From positions 1-39,706 of the forward strand of contig CAIJOA010000021.1 of NCBI GenBank assembly GCA_903822185.1: a DNA stretch of 39,706 nt, read 5' to 3'. Each line of letters starts with the position of its first letter. The stretch's first letter is position 1. A program made the translations under genes and the position numbers. Of this stretch, positions 1-7,176 are shown in pieces. The DNA comes from an uncultured Rhodospirillales bacterium (GTDB taxonomy: Bacteria; Pseudomonadota; Alphaproteobacteria; ATCC43930; CGMCC-115725). The notes beneath the pieces are model-generated. The model made no database searches. It saw nothing but the letters and a program-made list of their open reading frames with translations, and was not told where the DNA came from.

Positions 1-36
1 TAGAGGTCCGCGGTTCGATCCCGCGTGGCTCCACCA
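1..36 (+). tRNA. tRNA-Ala, 3' part only (cut by window edge)
   Basis: These 36 bases are identical to the last 36 bases of the complete tRNA-Ala(GGC) at 5420-5495. They comprise the end of the anticodon stem, the variable loop, the T arm, the acceptor 3' strand and an encoded CCA. The anticodon is outside the window, so the Ala identity is inferred from the identity with the second copy. A Rho-independent terminator follows immediately. Confidence 0.85.
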
Positions 37-42
37 AATCAG

Positions 43-76
43 AAAGGGCTCGGCAGATCGCCGAGCCCTTTTTCTT
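43..76 (+). terminator. Rho-independent terminator after the first tRNA-Ala
   Basis: A perfect 12-bp stem (43-54 with 60-71, five-base loop) is followed by a T-rich tail. It sits a few bases after the tRNA CCA. Read on the minus strand the hairpin also starts with an A-rich arm, so it may stop the convergent binding-protein operon that ends at 97. Confidence 0.85.
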
Positions 77-96
77 TGCCCCGTTGTGACGGGTGT

Positions 97-1014
97 TTAC
101 GGAAAGACGACCTTCGCCGGATCGACACGTTGATGCAGTTGCCCCATCGCGACGCACAGATCGATCCAGAATTCGAAATCGGCAGGGACCAGATCGACCC
201 GCACCGACAGCGGGCTCGGATCGACATAGCCGATATATTTCTTCTCGATCGCTTTTGCTTCGTCGGGATGCGCGGCGATATCGGTCAGGGCTTCGCGCAA
301 ACTGGCGCGGAATTCCTCGATCAGCGTTTTGTGGCTCGTTGCCCAATCGCGTGTCGTGCCCCAGAAGCCGCCGAGGAAATCGGGATTGACCTCGGACTGC
401 ACGTCGAAGGTCCGCACGCCGCTGCCAGCGGCGACGATGCGTGTCAGCAATGGCTCCATCGACATTGCCGCATCGATCTGGCCTGACTTCAACAGATCGG
501 GCATCTGCGCAAAGGGCGTCTCGACCGAGGTCACTTGATCCAGTGGCACGTTGTTCTGCTTGAGCCAAGCCTTGAAGACGAGATCGAGCGAGGAGTTGAT
601 CGCCGGCACACCGATTTTCTTACCCTTAAGGTCGCTGGGCTTAGTGATGTTCTCGCCGGTACGGGTGACGAGGTTCGAGCGCGGGTTGGTCTTCTGCACG
701 CGCACGACGCCGGCGATGGCGACAAGATCGAGCCCGCCTTCATTGGCGAGCAGCAGGTTGGGCGGCGTCACCAGCGCGATATCGAGACTACCGGCGGTCA
801 GGGCCGACGGCGCGAGCGCGGGGTTGCCCATCACGGTCGCGTTCATGTCGATGCCGTGCTTGGCGAAGATGCCCTGATCCTTGGCGACGAACAGCGGCAG
901 GAAGTCCGCCGCCACGGCATAGGCGAGATTTATCTTGGTCAGTTGCTGCGCCGACGCTGGTTGCATCGTCAACGGCAGCAAACAAAGGCAAGCGAGTGCG
1001 GCAATCCGTTTCAT
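97..1014 (-). CDS. ABC transporter periplasmic substrate-binding protein, paralogue 1 (NMT1/SsuA/TauA type)
   Basis: This is a 305-residue exported protein. The N-terminus is a signal peptide with a hydrophobic core and an Ala-Ser-Ala-Gln cleavage region near residue 23. The mature part has the fold signature of the NMT1/THI5-like and sulfonate/nitrate binding family: a start of the type LAYAVAADFLPLFVAKDQGIF, then a G-x-K-I-G-V-P block, then the conserved segment ending in MEPLLTRI. It is the last of four tandem paralogues on this strand. The gap to the upstream gene is only 9 bases, and a GAGG ribosome site overlaps that gene's stop, so the two are co-transcribed. No permease or ATPase gene is near. 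The ligand cannot be read from sequence; sulfonates, nitrate, pyrimidine precursors and aromatic acids are all known for relatives. Confidence 0.85.
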   Translation of the reverse strand: MKRIAALACLCLLPLTMQPASAQQLTKINLAYAVAADFLPLFVAKDQGIFAKHGIDMNATVMGNPALAPSALTAGSLDIALVTPPNLLLANEGGLDLVAIAGVVRVQKTNPRSNLVTRTGENITKPSDLKGKKIGVPAINSSLDLVFKAWLKQNNVPLDQVTSVETPFAQMPDLLKSGQIDAAMSMEPLLTRIVAAGSGVRTFDVQSEVNPDFLGGFWGTTRDWATSHKTLIEEFRASLREALTDIAAHPDEAKAIEKKYIGYVDPSPLSVRVDLVPADFEFWIDLCVAMGQLHQRVDPAKVVFP

Positions 1015-1023
1015 CGCATGTCC

Positions 1024-1938
1024 TCAGTTCAGAATGAGTTTTTTGTCATCGACCGGCTGCTGCAACAGCTTCAACTCCTTGGCGATCGAGATCCAGATAT
1101 CGAAATCGCTCGGCTTCAGATCCATCGAGATCGCGGCCGGCGTGCCGGCAAGGCCCAGGCGCTTTTGCGAAATCGCATCGCTCTCGGCTTTATGGTCCTT
1201 CATGAAGGCCATGCCCTCGGCGACGGAAGCGCGGAATTTCTCGAGCGTCGCGTGATTGGCCGTTGCCCATTCGCGGGTCGAACCGAAAATCGCGGCGACG
1301 ATATGCGGATCGATCTCGGAGATGAAATCGATCGAACGCTGCGCCGAACCGCTATTGATGACGCGCGTCAGCAACGGCTCGACCGCGATGGCGGCGTCGA
1401 TCTGGCCGGCTTTCAACAGATCCCCCATCTGGCCGAACGGCGTTTCGACGATCTTCACCTGGTCCAGCTTCACGCCGCGGTCGAGCAGCCATTTCTTCAC
1501 CAGAAGATCGAAGGCGCTGTTGATGCCGGGGCGGCCGATGGTCTTGCCGATGAAGTCGCTGGCCTTGGTCGGGTTGAAACCTGGGCGTGTCATGAACCCG
1601 GAATGCGGATCACGGGCATCCATCGCCGCAACATTCGCCACGGCGACAAGATCCATGCCGCCGTCATTGGCGAGGAGGAGAAGCGCCGGCGAGATGGAAG
1701 CGATCTGCAAGCTGCCAGCCTGCAGCGACGGTGGTCCTAAAGACGTGGTGGCGAGATTGACCAACGTGACGTCGAGACCGTGCTTCTCGAAGATGCCGGT
1801 GTCCTTGGCGATGAACGTCGGCATGAAATCGCTTGTGGCCGAATAGCTGACGGAGAGTTTTGTGAGTTCTTCGCTGTGAGCGCATGCCGCGCCGAAAGCG
1901 AGTAGAGCGACGACGGTGGTAAGAAGACGAGAGCGCAT
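1024..1938 (-). CDS. ABC transporter periplasmic substrate-binding protein, paralogue 2
   Basis: This is a 304-residue paralogue of its three neighbours. Its signal peptide is shorter (Leu/Val/Ala-rich core, cleavage near residue 22). The paralogue blocks are all present: a SATSDFMPTFIAKDTGIF-like start, an IGRPGINSAFDLLVKKWLL block, and the TPFGQMGDLLKAGQIDAA segment followed by EPLLTR. A palindromic repeat (1977-2062) separates it from the upstream paralogue, whereas the downstream paralogue follows after 9 bases. Genes 1 and 2 therefore form the tightest pair. The substrate is unknown, and divergence in the ligand-facing segments suggests that the four proteins may not bind the same molecule. 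Confidence 0.85.
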   Translation of the reverse strand: MRSRLLTTVVALLAFGAACAHSEELTKLSVSYSATSDFMPTFIAKDTGIFEKHGLDVTLVNLATTSLGPPSLQAGSLQIASISPALLLLANDGGMDLVAVANVAAMDARDPHSGFMTRPGFNPTKASDFIGKTIGRPGINSAFDLLVKKWLLDRGVKLDQVKIVETPFGQMGDLLKAGQIDAAIAVEPLLTRVINSGSAQRSIDFISEIDPHIVAAIFGSTREWATANHATLEKFRASVAEGMAFMKDHKAESDAISQKRLGLAGTPAAISMDLKPSDFDIWISIAKELKLLQQPVDDKKLILN

Positions 1939-1976
1939 TCGTACTTTTCCAATTTAGAGATAGATGTTTTTCTGGG

Positions 1977-2062
1977 CGTCATTGCGAGCGAAGCGAAGCA
2001 ATCCAGTGTGCGGTCCGACTGGATTGCTTCGCCCATTCTTTAAGACGGGGCTCGCAATGACG
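1977..2062. repeat. Palindromic intergenic repeat, family A, copy 1
   Basis: The element begins cgtcattgcgagcgaagcga and ends with the inverse complement ctcgcaatgacg; the inner arms (gcaatccag / ctggattgc) also pair. As RNA it would form one long interrupted hairpin. The same core occurs at 27515-27585 and at the window end. Such elements resemble REP or MITE-like palindromes of alphaproteobacteria. Here it lies inside the binding-protein cluster and may stabilise or terminate the message. Confidence 0.85.
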
Positions 2063-2084
2063 AAGTCTTATTTCATTGAGCCTA

Positions 2085-3005
2085 TTAATTGAACACGATC
2101 TTCGTCGCGTCCAGCGACTGCGGCAATAGTTTCAGGCTGTTGCAGATATCGATCCAATATTGGAAATCGCCGGCGCTGATTTTGGTCGCGAAGCTGGGCA
2201 ATGTCGGTTCGGCGAATTTCAGATATTGGATTTCTACTTTCTTCGCATCGTCGGTGTTGGCGCGGATGAAGGCGATGGCGTCGTCCAGCGCGGCGCGGAA
2301 ATCCGCAACCACCGGCTTGTTGGCGGTGGCCCAGTCGCGCTTCGCCGCCCAGATCGAGCCGAGCTGATCGGGATTGTTTTCCGAGAGGATATCGACCGAC
2401 CGCGTGCCCGCCCCTTCGGCAAGGGCACGGCCCAGCAGTGGCTCGATGAGAATGGCGACGTCGATCTGGCCGCCTTTCAGCATGTCGCCCATCTGCGGGA
2501 ACGTCGTCTCGATCGGCGTAAACTTGTCGGCGCCGATCTTGTGATCCAGCAGCCATTTCTTGATGTTGAGATCGAAGGCCTGGTTGATGCCGGGCTCGCC
2601 GACCTTTTTACCGATCAGGTCCTCTGCTTTGGTCACAGTGACGCCGGCGCGCGTCACCAAGGCCGTGCGCGGGTTTTCTTTGGTCAGACGCGCCGCGCCC
2701 GCGATGGCGACATCGTCGAGACCACCGGCGATCGCCAGCACCAGGGTCGAGGGCGTGGTGAAGGCGATCTGCGCATTGCCGGATTCGAGCACCGCCGGCG
2801 ATTGCGCGCCGTTGCCGAGCGGCGTCAGCGTCGCGTCGATGCCATGCTTTTCAAGGAAGCCTTTTTCCTTCGCCACCCACAGCGGCAGGAAATCGCCGGC
2901 AAAGCCATAGGCGATCGTCAGTTTGGTTTGTGCAAAAGCGGGCGCCGCGACGCCCAACGCAAGAACGGCGCTTAAAAGCGCCGTTGCCGTTCTCCGCATC
3001 TTCAT
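2085..3005 (-). CDS. ABC transporter periplasmic substrate-binding protein, paralogue 3
   Basis: This is a 306-residue exported protein with a classical signal peptide ending Ala-Pro-Ala-Phe-Ala near residue 25. It carries the family blocks: IAYGFAGDFLPLWVAKEKGF at the mature N-terminus, a GKKVGEPGINQAFDLNIKKW block, and a TTFPQMGDMLKGGQIDVA segment with EPLLGR. The start is supported by a good GGGAGGG ribosome site about six bases upstream. It differs from the others in the ligand-lining region, with Ser-Pro-Ala-Val-Leu where the others have Leu-x-Pro-x-x-Leu. A small hairpin at 3032-3051 separates it from paralogue 4. The ligand is unknown. Confidence 0.85.
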   Translation of the reverse strand: MKMRRTATALLSAVLALGVAAPAFAQTKLTIAYGFAGDFLPLWVAKEKGFLEKHGIDATLTPLGNGAQSPAVLESGNAQIAFTTPSTLVLAIAGGLDDVAIAGAARLTKENPRTALVTRAGVTVTKAEDLIGKKVGEPGINQAFDLNIKKWLLDHKIGADKFTPIETTFPQMGDMLKGGQIDVAILIEPLLGRALAEGAGTRSVDILSENNPDQLGSIWAAKRDWATANKPVVADFRAALDDAIAFIRANTDDAKKVEIQYLKFAEPTLPSFATKISAGDFQYWIDICNSLKLLPQSLDATKIVFN

Positions 3006-3031
3006 CGCGTTCCCTCCCTGATGAACGATCC

Positions 3032-3051
3032 GGCGTCCTTAAGCGGACGCC
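3032..3051 (-). other. Intercistronic hairpin between binding-protein paralogues 4 and 3
   Basis: A perfect 7-bp stem (GGCGTCC with GGACGCC, six-base loop) lies between the stop of paralogue 4 and the ribosome site of paralogue 3. It has no U-run, so it is more likely an RNA stabiliser or weak attenuator than a full terminator. Confidence 0.45.
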
Positions 3052-3080
3052 TTATGATCGCCTGGCTTGCTTGAATGGCC

Positions 3081-3998
3081 TTACTTGAAGATCAATTGCG
3101 CGCCATCGACGGGGCGATGCAGCAATCCGACCGCGCGGCAAAGCCCCGCCCAATAATCGAAATCCTGCGGCGTCACTTGCATCTCGATGTCGGGCACTTC
3201 CGAGGTCGCGTAATGGAGATACTTCGCCTCGATCTTGTGCGCTTCCTCGGTGTTCTTGTTGATGAAATCGACGGCTTCGTTGAGCGAGGTGCGATAGGCA
3301 TCGACCGCGCCGCGGTTGGCCGTTGCCCATTCCTTCGTCGCCGCCCAGACCGAGCCGAGCAAGTCGGGATTACCCATCGACATCAGGTCGAGCGACTTGG
3401 TAGCCGAGCCCGAGGCGAGAATGCGCGTCAGCAGCGGCTCGAACTGGAACGCCGCGTCGAGCTGACCGGATTTCAGCATGTCGCCCATCTGCGCGAACGG
3501 CGCCTCAACGATGGTAACTTGCTCTGGCTTCACGCCGCCGTCGATCAGCCACTTCCTCAGCACGAGGTCCATGGCGCTGTTGATGCCGGGCACGGCGACT
3601 TTTTTGCCGCGAAGGTCTTCGGCCTTGGTGATGGTGAAGCCGGGATGCGTCACTAGGCTGGTGCGTGGGTTCTTGGCCATCAGGCGCGCGACGCCGGTGA
3701 TCGAGACAAGCTCGATGCCGCCTTCATAGGCGAGCAGAAGATTGGGCGGATTGGCCTGTGCGATCTGCATGCTGCCGCTGACCAGCGCTGGCGGAGTCAG
3801 TGAGCTGCTGGTGACGACGACCATGGTCACGTCGAGGCCATTCTTTTCGAAGATGCCGTTGTCCTTGGCGACGAAGGCCGGCAGATAATCCGAGGTGATG
3901 CCGTAACCGAGCGTGATCTTGGTCGCGGCCGATGCAGGCAGCGCGAGGCTCAAAATGGTGAGCGCGGTGGCGAGCGCGGTGAAGCGTGATTGCGGCAT
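3081..3998 (-). CDS. ABC transporter periplasmic substrate-binding protein, paralogue 4
   Basis: This is a 305-residue exported protein and the first of the four paralogues in transcription order. I chose the ATG at 3998 because it follows an AAGGGGGG ribosome site by a few bases; an in-frame TTG at 4016 would add six residues that include the ribosome site itself. The signal peptide ends Pro-Ala-Ser-Ala-Ala near residue 24. Family blocks: LGYGITSDYLPAFVAKDNGI, GKKVAVPGINSAMDLVLRKW, and APFAQMGDMLKSGQLDAA with EPLLTR. A 147-base non-coding gap separates it from the monooxygenase gene upstream, so it may have its own promoter. Confidence 0.85.
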   Translation of the reverse strand: MPQSRFTALATALTILSLALPASAATKITLGYGITSDYLPAFVAKDNGIFEKNGLDVTMVVVTSSSLTPPALVSGSMQIAQANPPNLLLAYEGGIELVSITGVARLMAKNPRTSLVTHPGFTITKAEDLRGKKVAVPGINSAMDLVLRKWLIDGGVKPEQVTIVEAPFAQMGDMLKSGQLDAAFQFEPLLTRILASGSATKSLDLMSMGNPDLLGSVWAATKEWATANRGAVDAYRTSLNEAVDFINKNTEEAHKIEAKYLHYATSEVPDIEMQVTPQDFDYWAGLCRAVGLLHRPVDGAQLIFK

Positions 3999-4062
3999 AA
4001 TCCCCCCTTGTGACAAGAAGCAGTAACACTGCCTCCGAATAACGGCTGCGCGAAGAGATATA

Positions 4063-4086
4063 GGCTTGCACGACGCACGACAAGCC
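4063..4086 (-). promoter_or_regulatory. Inverted repeat in the gap upstream of the binding-protein genes
   Basis: The halves GGCTTG and CAAGCC are separated by 12 bases, in the gap between the monooxygenase gene and paralogue 4. A TATATC that could serve as a -10 element on the minus strand lies next to it, but the -35 match and spacing are poor. It could be an operator or a short hairpin; the evidence is only positional. Confidence 0.3.
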
Positions 4087-4145
4087 CGATACGCGCGGTA
4101 TTTAAAGCGGTGCGCCCCGATAGGTAGAATTGCGCTGGCGGGTGA

Positions 4146-5300
4146 TCAGAGCGCGCCGCTTTCCAGTGCGCTCTTGCCGTAGGCGGGGGCCGATTCATCG
4201 AGATAAAGCCCGCGATGGGTGCAGATCGCCATCAGGTCGCGCCAATGGCGTTGCAGCGGGTTAGAATCGAGCAGCGCATGTCCGCCCGAGGCAGCGAACA
4301 GCGCATGGACCGCGTCCAGCGATTTGCGGCCGCTGAAGGCGGCCTGGAATCGGGCCTTTAATTTTTCTTGCGCGGACAGCGAACCACCGCGTTCCATCAA
4401 TCGCACCCAATGATCGAGCGTCGCGGTCAGATAGGCCGCGGCGGATTCGATCTCTGCTGTGGCTTTGGCGAGACCCATCTGGGTGCTGCCGAAATCGGCG
4501 ACGGTGATGCCGCGGCCGCGGCGGGCGCGGGTATGGTCGAAATACAGCGTGAGGAACCCCTCGGCGGCGCCAACGGCAAGCGCGGCGAAACCCAAGGCGG
4601 CGACCGAGGCGCGCGGCGTACGAAAGACAGCAGCGCGGTTGGTTGTCGTGCCGGGGCCTGTGCCGTCGTCGCTGTGGATGTGATCTTGAAAGCGATGGGC
4701 CGGGATGAAGACCTCTTCGAGGACGAAGCTCTTGCTGCCGGTGCCGGTCAGGCCGGCGACGTACCAGTCGTCGGTTATCTTGGCTTCGCTCTTCGGCACC
4801 AGGAAATCATGCCACTTCGGCGGCTTGCCTTCTTCTTCGAGCAGCCCGCCGCACAGCAGCCAGCCGGCATAATCGATCCCGCTGGAAAAACTGAAATGCC
4901 CGCCGAAGATCGCGCCGCCGGGGGCGCGACGGGCTTTGCCGGAGGGCGCGATGCTGGCGGCGATCCGCATGTCGGGATCGGCGCCCCAGACTTCCTGCTG
5001 CGCTTCGGGCAGGAAAGCGCCGACCAGTTGGGTGTGGTCGTTATAGACATTCGCGACCCAGGCCTGCGACGCGCAGCCCCGCGCCAGGATGCGGTTCACC
5101 TCGCAAAGGACGTCCCAGCCATATTCATAGCCATTGTATTTGGCGGGCCGGCAAATCTGCAGCAGGCCGTTCCGGGCGAGATCCTCGATGGTTTCGGGCG
5201 GGCAATGGCGCAAGGCTTCGCAGCGGGGCGCGCGTTCCGCCAGGACGGGCACGAGTGCTTCGGCACGGCGGTAAAGCTCTTCCGGACGCGGTGCTGCCAT
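4146..5300 (-). CDS. Acyl-CoA-dehydrogenase-fold flavin monooxygenase-like protein
   Basis: This 384-residue protein has the acyl-CoA dehydrogenase architecture: an N-terminal helical domain (about 1-110), a middle beta domain with a GGHFSFSSGIDYAGWLLCGG flavin-contact segment near residues 130-155, and a C-terminal four-helix domain with a conserved arginine-rich stretch (HTRARRGR). The sequence resembles the FMN-dependent group D monooxygenases (HsaA, DszC, 4-hydroxyphenylacetate hydroxylase oxygenase type) more than true acyl-CoA dehydrogenases. Such enzymes need a partner flavin reductase, and none is in the window. It lies just upstream of four binding proteins on the same strand, so it may act on the compound they bind. 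Sulfur-containing or aromatic substrates are only guesses from the family. Confidence 0.7.
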   Translation of the reverse strand: MAAPRPEELYRRAEALVPVLAERAPRCEALRHCPPETIEDLARNGLLQICRPAKYNGYEYGWDVLCEVNRILARGCASQAWVANVYNDHTQLVGAFLPEAQQEVWGADPDMRIAASIAPSGKARRAPGGAIFGGHFSFSSGIDYAGWLLCGGLLEEEGKPPKWHDFLVPKSEAKITDDWYVAGLTGTGSKSFVLEEVFIPAHRFQDHIHSDDGTGPGTTTNRAAVFRTPRASVAALGFAALAVGAAEGFLTLYFDHTRARRGRGITVADFGSTQMGLAKATAEIESAAAYLTATLDHWVRLMERGGSLSAQEKLKARFQAAFSGRKSLDAVHALFAASGGHALLDSNPLQRHWRDLMAICTHRGLYLDESAPAYGKSALESGAL

Positions 5301-5384
5301 TTCCTTCCTCCCTGACCCCGGCTCTTCGTCCCGGTGCGCAAAAATATGCGCCCTCGGGGGCTCGCCGGGTTGGATTTTCGCGGC

Positions 5385-5390
5385 TACAAT
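5385..5390 (+). promoter_or_regulatory. Possible -10 element of tRNA-Ala
   Basis: TACAAT lies 29 bases before the mature tRNA 5' end, a plausible distance for a -10 box with a short 5' leader. No convincing -35 box is found 17 bases further upstream, so the call is weak. Confidence 0.3.
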
Positions 5391-5419
5391 AGAACCTTAT
5401 TGATGCCGTTTCGCCTTTT

Positions 5420-5495
5420 GGGGTCATAGCTCAGCTGGGAGAGCGCTACGATGGCATTGTAGAGGTCCGCGGTTCGATCCCGCGTGGCTCCACCA
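5420..5495 (+). tRNA. tRNA-Ala (anticodon GGC)
   Basis: The sequence folds as a complete 76-base cloverleaf with encoded CCA. The acceptor pairs GGGGTCA with TGGCTCC, the D arm is GCTCAGCTGGGAGAGC, the anticodon stem is CTACG/TGTAG with loop ATGGCAT, and the T loop is TTCGATC. The anticodon GGC reads GCC and GCU alanine codons. Its last 36 bases are identical to the partial tRNA at the window start, about 5.4 kb away. Confidence 0.95.
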
Positions 5496-5502
5496 AATAG
5501 GC

Positions 5503-5538
5503 AGGGCCGAGATGGAAACATCTCGGCCCTTTTCTTTT
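5503..5538 (+). terminator. Rho-independent terminator after tRNA-Ala
   Basis: A perfect 11-bp stem (5503-5513 with 5520-5530) is followed by TTTCTTTT. It begins eight bases after the tRNA CCA. Its position and composition parallel the terminator after the first tRNA copy. Confidence 0.9.
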
Positions 5539-5593
5539 GTTCTTCCCTCACCGCCGCATATTTGCCTAAGTTTTGGGCAAAGAAGGAGAGAAC

Positions 5594-5622
5594 GGCTCAT
5601 CAATGGGCGACATTGAAGAGCC
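5594..5622 (+). promoter_or_regulatory. Leader hairpin upstream of the ATP-grasp/Anbu operon
   Basis: GGCTC-AT-CAATG pairs with CATTG-AA-GAGCC, giving 11 bp with one mismatch and a five-base loop. It has no U-run and so is not a terminator. A separate inverted repeat TTTGCC-N9-GGCAAA lies just upstream at 5561-5581 and could be an operator. Both are in the roughly 170-base gap between the tRNA terminator and the operon start. Confidence 0.5.
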
Positions 5623-5706
5623 TGACTGCTGTATTCTCGTACAGATCGGGTAAAGCCGGACTTGGCGCGGGGCTTGCTAATCGGTCTCGGAGAGAGGGGA
5701 GCTGTT

Positions 5707-7176
5707 TTGCCTGAGGCTGACGACGCGCTAGCGCTGCTGACACAGATTTTCGACGAAACCGGTTTGCCCGGCGATTGCCTGCCGCAATATGCTCTGATCC
5801 GGCAGTGGCTGGACGAGATGCCGCGCGAAAGCATCGAGCACAAGCGCCGCGAGGCCGAGCTGCTGTTCCGCCGCATCGGCATCACCTTCGCCGTCTATAC
5901 CGAAGGCGTCAGCCCCGAACGCCTCATTCCCTTCGACATCATCCCCCGCGTTCTGGCGCCGGCGGAATGGAACGTCCTGCAGCGCGGCCTGACGCAACGG
6001 GTCAAGGCGCTCAACGCCTTCATCTATGACGTCTATCACGACCGAGAAATCCTGCTGGCGGGCAAGATCCCCTCGGCGCTGGTGCTGCAGAACGACGGCT
6101 TCCGCCCCGAGATGCAGGGCTTCGAGCCGGCCCAGAACACTTATGTCCATATCGCCGGCATCGACATGGTCCGGGTCGGGCCGAAAGACTTCTACGTCCT
6201 TGAGGATAACTGCCGCACGCCGTCGGGTGTTTCCTACATGCTGGAAAACCGCGAAGCGATGATGCGGCTGTTCCCCGATCTCTATTCGCGCCATCGCATC
6301 GCGCCGGTTTCGCACTATCCCGAGGAACTGCGCGACACGCTGCGCTCGGTCGCGCCGGTGAATTGCGAGGGTGAACCGGCGATCGTGCTGCTGACGCCCG
6401 GCGCCAACAACAGCGCCTATTACGAACATTCCTTCCTCGCCGATGAAATGGGAATCGAACTGGTCGAAGGCGTCGATCTCGTGGTCGATGACAACATCGT
6501 TTACAAGCGCACCACCGAAGGGCTGCGCCGCGTCGATGTGATCTATCGCCGGCTCGATGACGATTACGTCGATCCGCTGACTTTCCTGCCGGACTCGATG
6601 CTCGGCACGCCGGGCCTCTTCAATGCTTATCGCGCCGGCAATGTGACGCTCGCCAATGCGATCGGCGCGGGCATCGCCGACGACAAGGCGATCTATCCCT
6701 TCGTGCCGGAGATGATTCGTTTTTACCTGGGCGAAGAACCGATTCTTGCCAACGTGCCGACATATCGCTGCTCGGAAAAATCCGATCTCACCTATGTGCT
6801 GGAACATCTGCACGAGCTGGTGGTGAAGGAAACCAAAGGCTCGGGCGGTTACGGCATGCTGGTCGGACCGCATGCGACCAAGGCCGAACGCGAACTCTTT
6901 GCCGAAAAGCTGAAATCACGGCCGCATGATTACATCGCGCAGCCGACGCTGGCGCTCTCCACCTGCCCCACCTTTGTCGAATCCGGTATCGCGCCGCGCC
7001 ATGTCGATCTGCGGCCGTTCGTCTTGGCGGGCAAGGAAATCCGTATCGTTGCCGGTGGCCTCACGCGCGTTGCGCTGCGCGACGGATCGCTGGTCGTCAA
7101 TTCAAGCCAAGGGGGCGGCACCAAGGATACCTGGGTGCTCGAAAGTTTGGGTCATGCTCAGTCGCACCGCGGATAG
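5707..7176 (+). CDS. Circularly permuted ATP-grasp type 2 protein (DUF404/DUF407)
   Basis: This 489-residue protein belongs to the circularly permuted ATP-grasp family, predicted to form amide or peptide bonds using ATP. Recognisable parts are the N-terminal SPERLIPFDIIPRVL segment, the DNCRTPSGVSYMLENRE metal- and nucleotide-site segment around residues 175-195, the VVKETKGSGGYGMLVG phosphate loop around residues 375-390, and a C-terminal HVDLRPFVLAGKE and NSSQGGGTKDTWV stretch. I chose the TTG at 5707 because AGGGGAG sits five bases upstream; a TTG at 5662 has no ribosome site. The gene overlaps the alpha-E gene by 23 bases, so translation is coupled. Substrate and product are unknown in the family. 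Confidence 0.9.
   Translation: MPEADDALALLTQIFDETGLPGDCLPQYALIRQWLDEMPRESIEHKRREAELLFRRIGITFAVYTEGVSPERLIPFDIIPRVLAPAEWNVLQRGLTQRVKALNAFIYDVYHDREILLAGKIPSALVLQNDGFRPEMQGFEPAQNTYVHIAGIDMVRVGPKDFYVLEDNCRTPSGVSYMLENREAMMRLFPDLYSRHRIAPVSHYPEELRDTLRSVAPVNCEGEPAIVLLTPGANNSAYYEHSFLADEMGIELVEGVDLVVDDNIVYKRTTEGLRRVDVIYRRLDDDYVDPLTFLPDSMLGTPGLFNAYRAGNVTLANAIGAGIADDKAIYPFVPEMIRFYLGEEPILANVPTYRCSEKSDLTYVLEHLHELVVKETKGSGGYGMLVGPHATKAERELFAEKLKSRPHDYIAQPTLALSTCPTFVESGIAPRHVDLRPFVLAGKEIRIVAGGLTRVALRDGSLVVNSSQGGGTKDTWVLESLGHAQSHRG

Noticed and set aside
535-1740. Long plus-strand open frame across two binding-protein genes
   Set aside because: It runs antisense to two genes with clear signal peptides and family motifs. 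Its product has no domain, so it is a shadow.
6926-7153. Upstream start for the alpha-E gene
   Set aside because: The added 76 residues lie in another frame of the ATP-grasp gene; the family start MLSRTADSLYW is at 7154.
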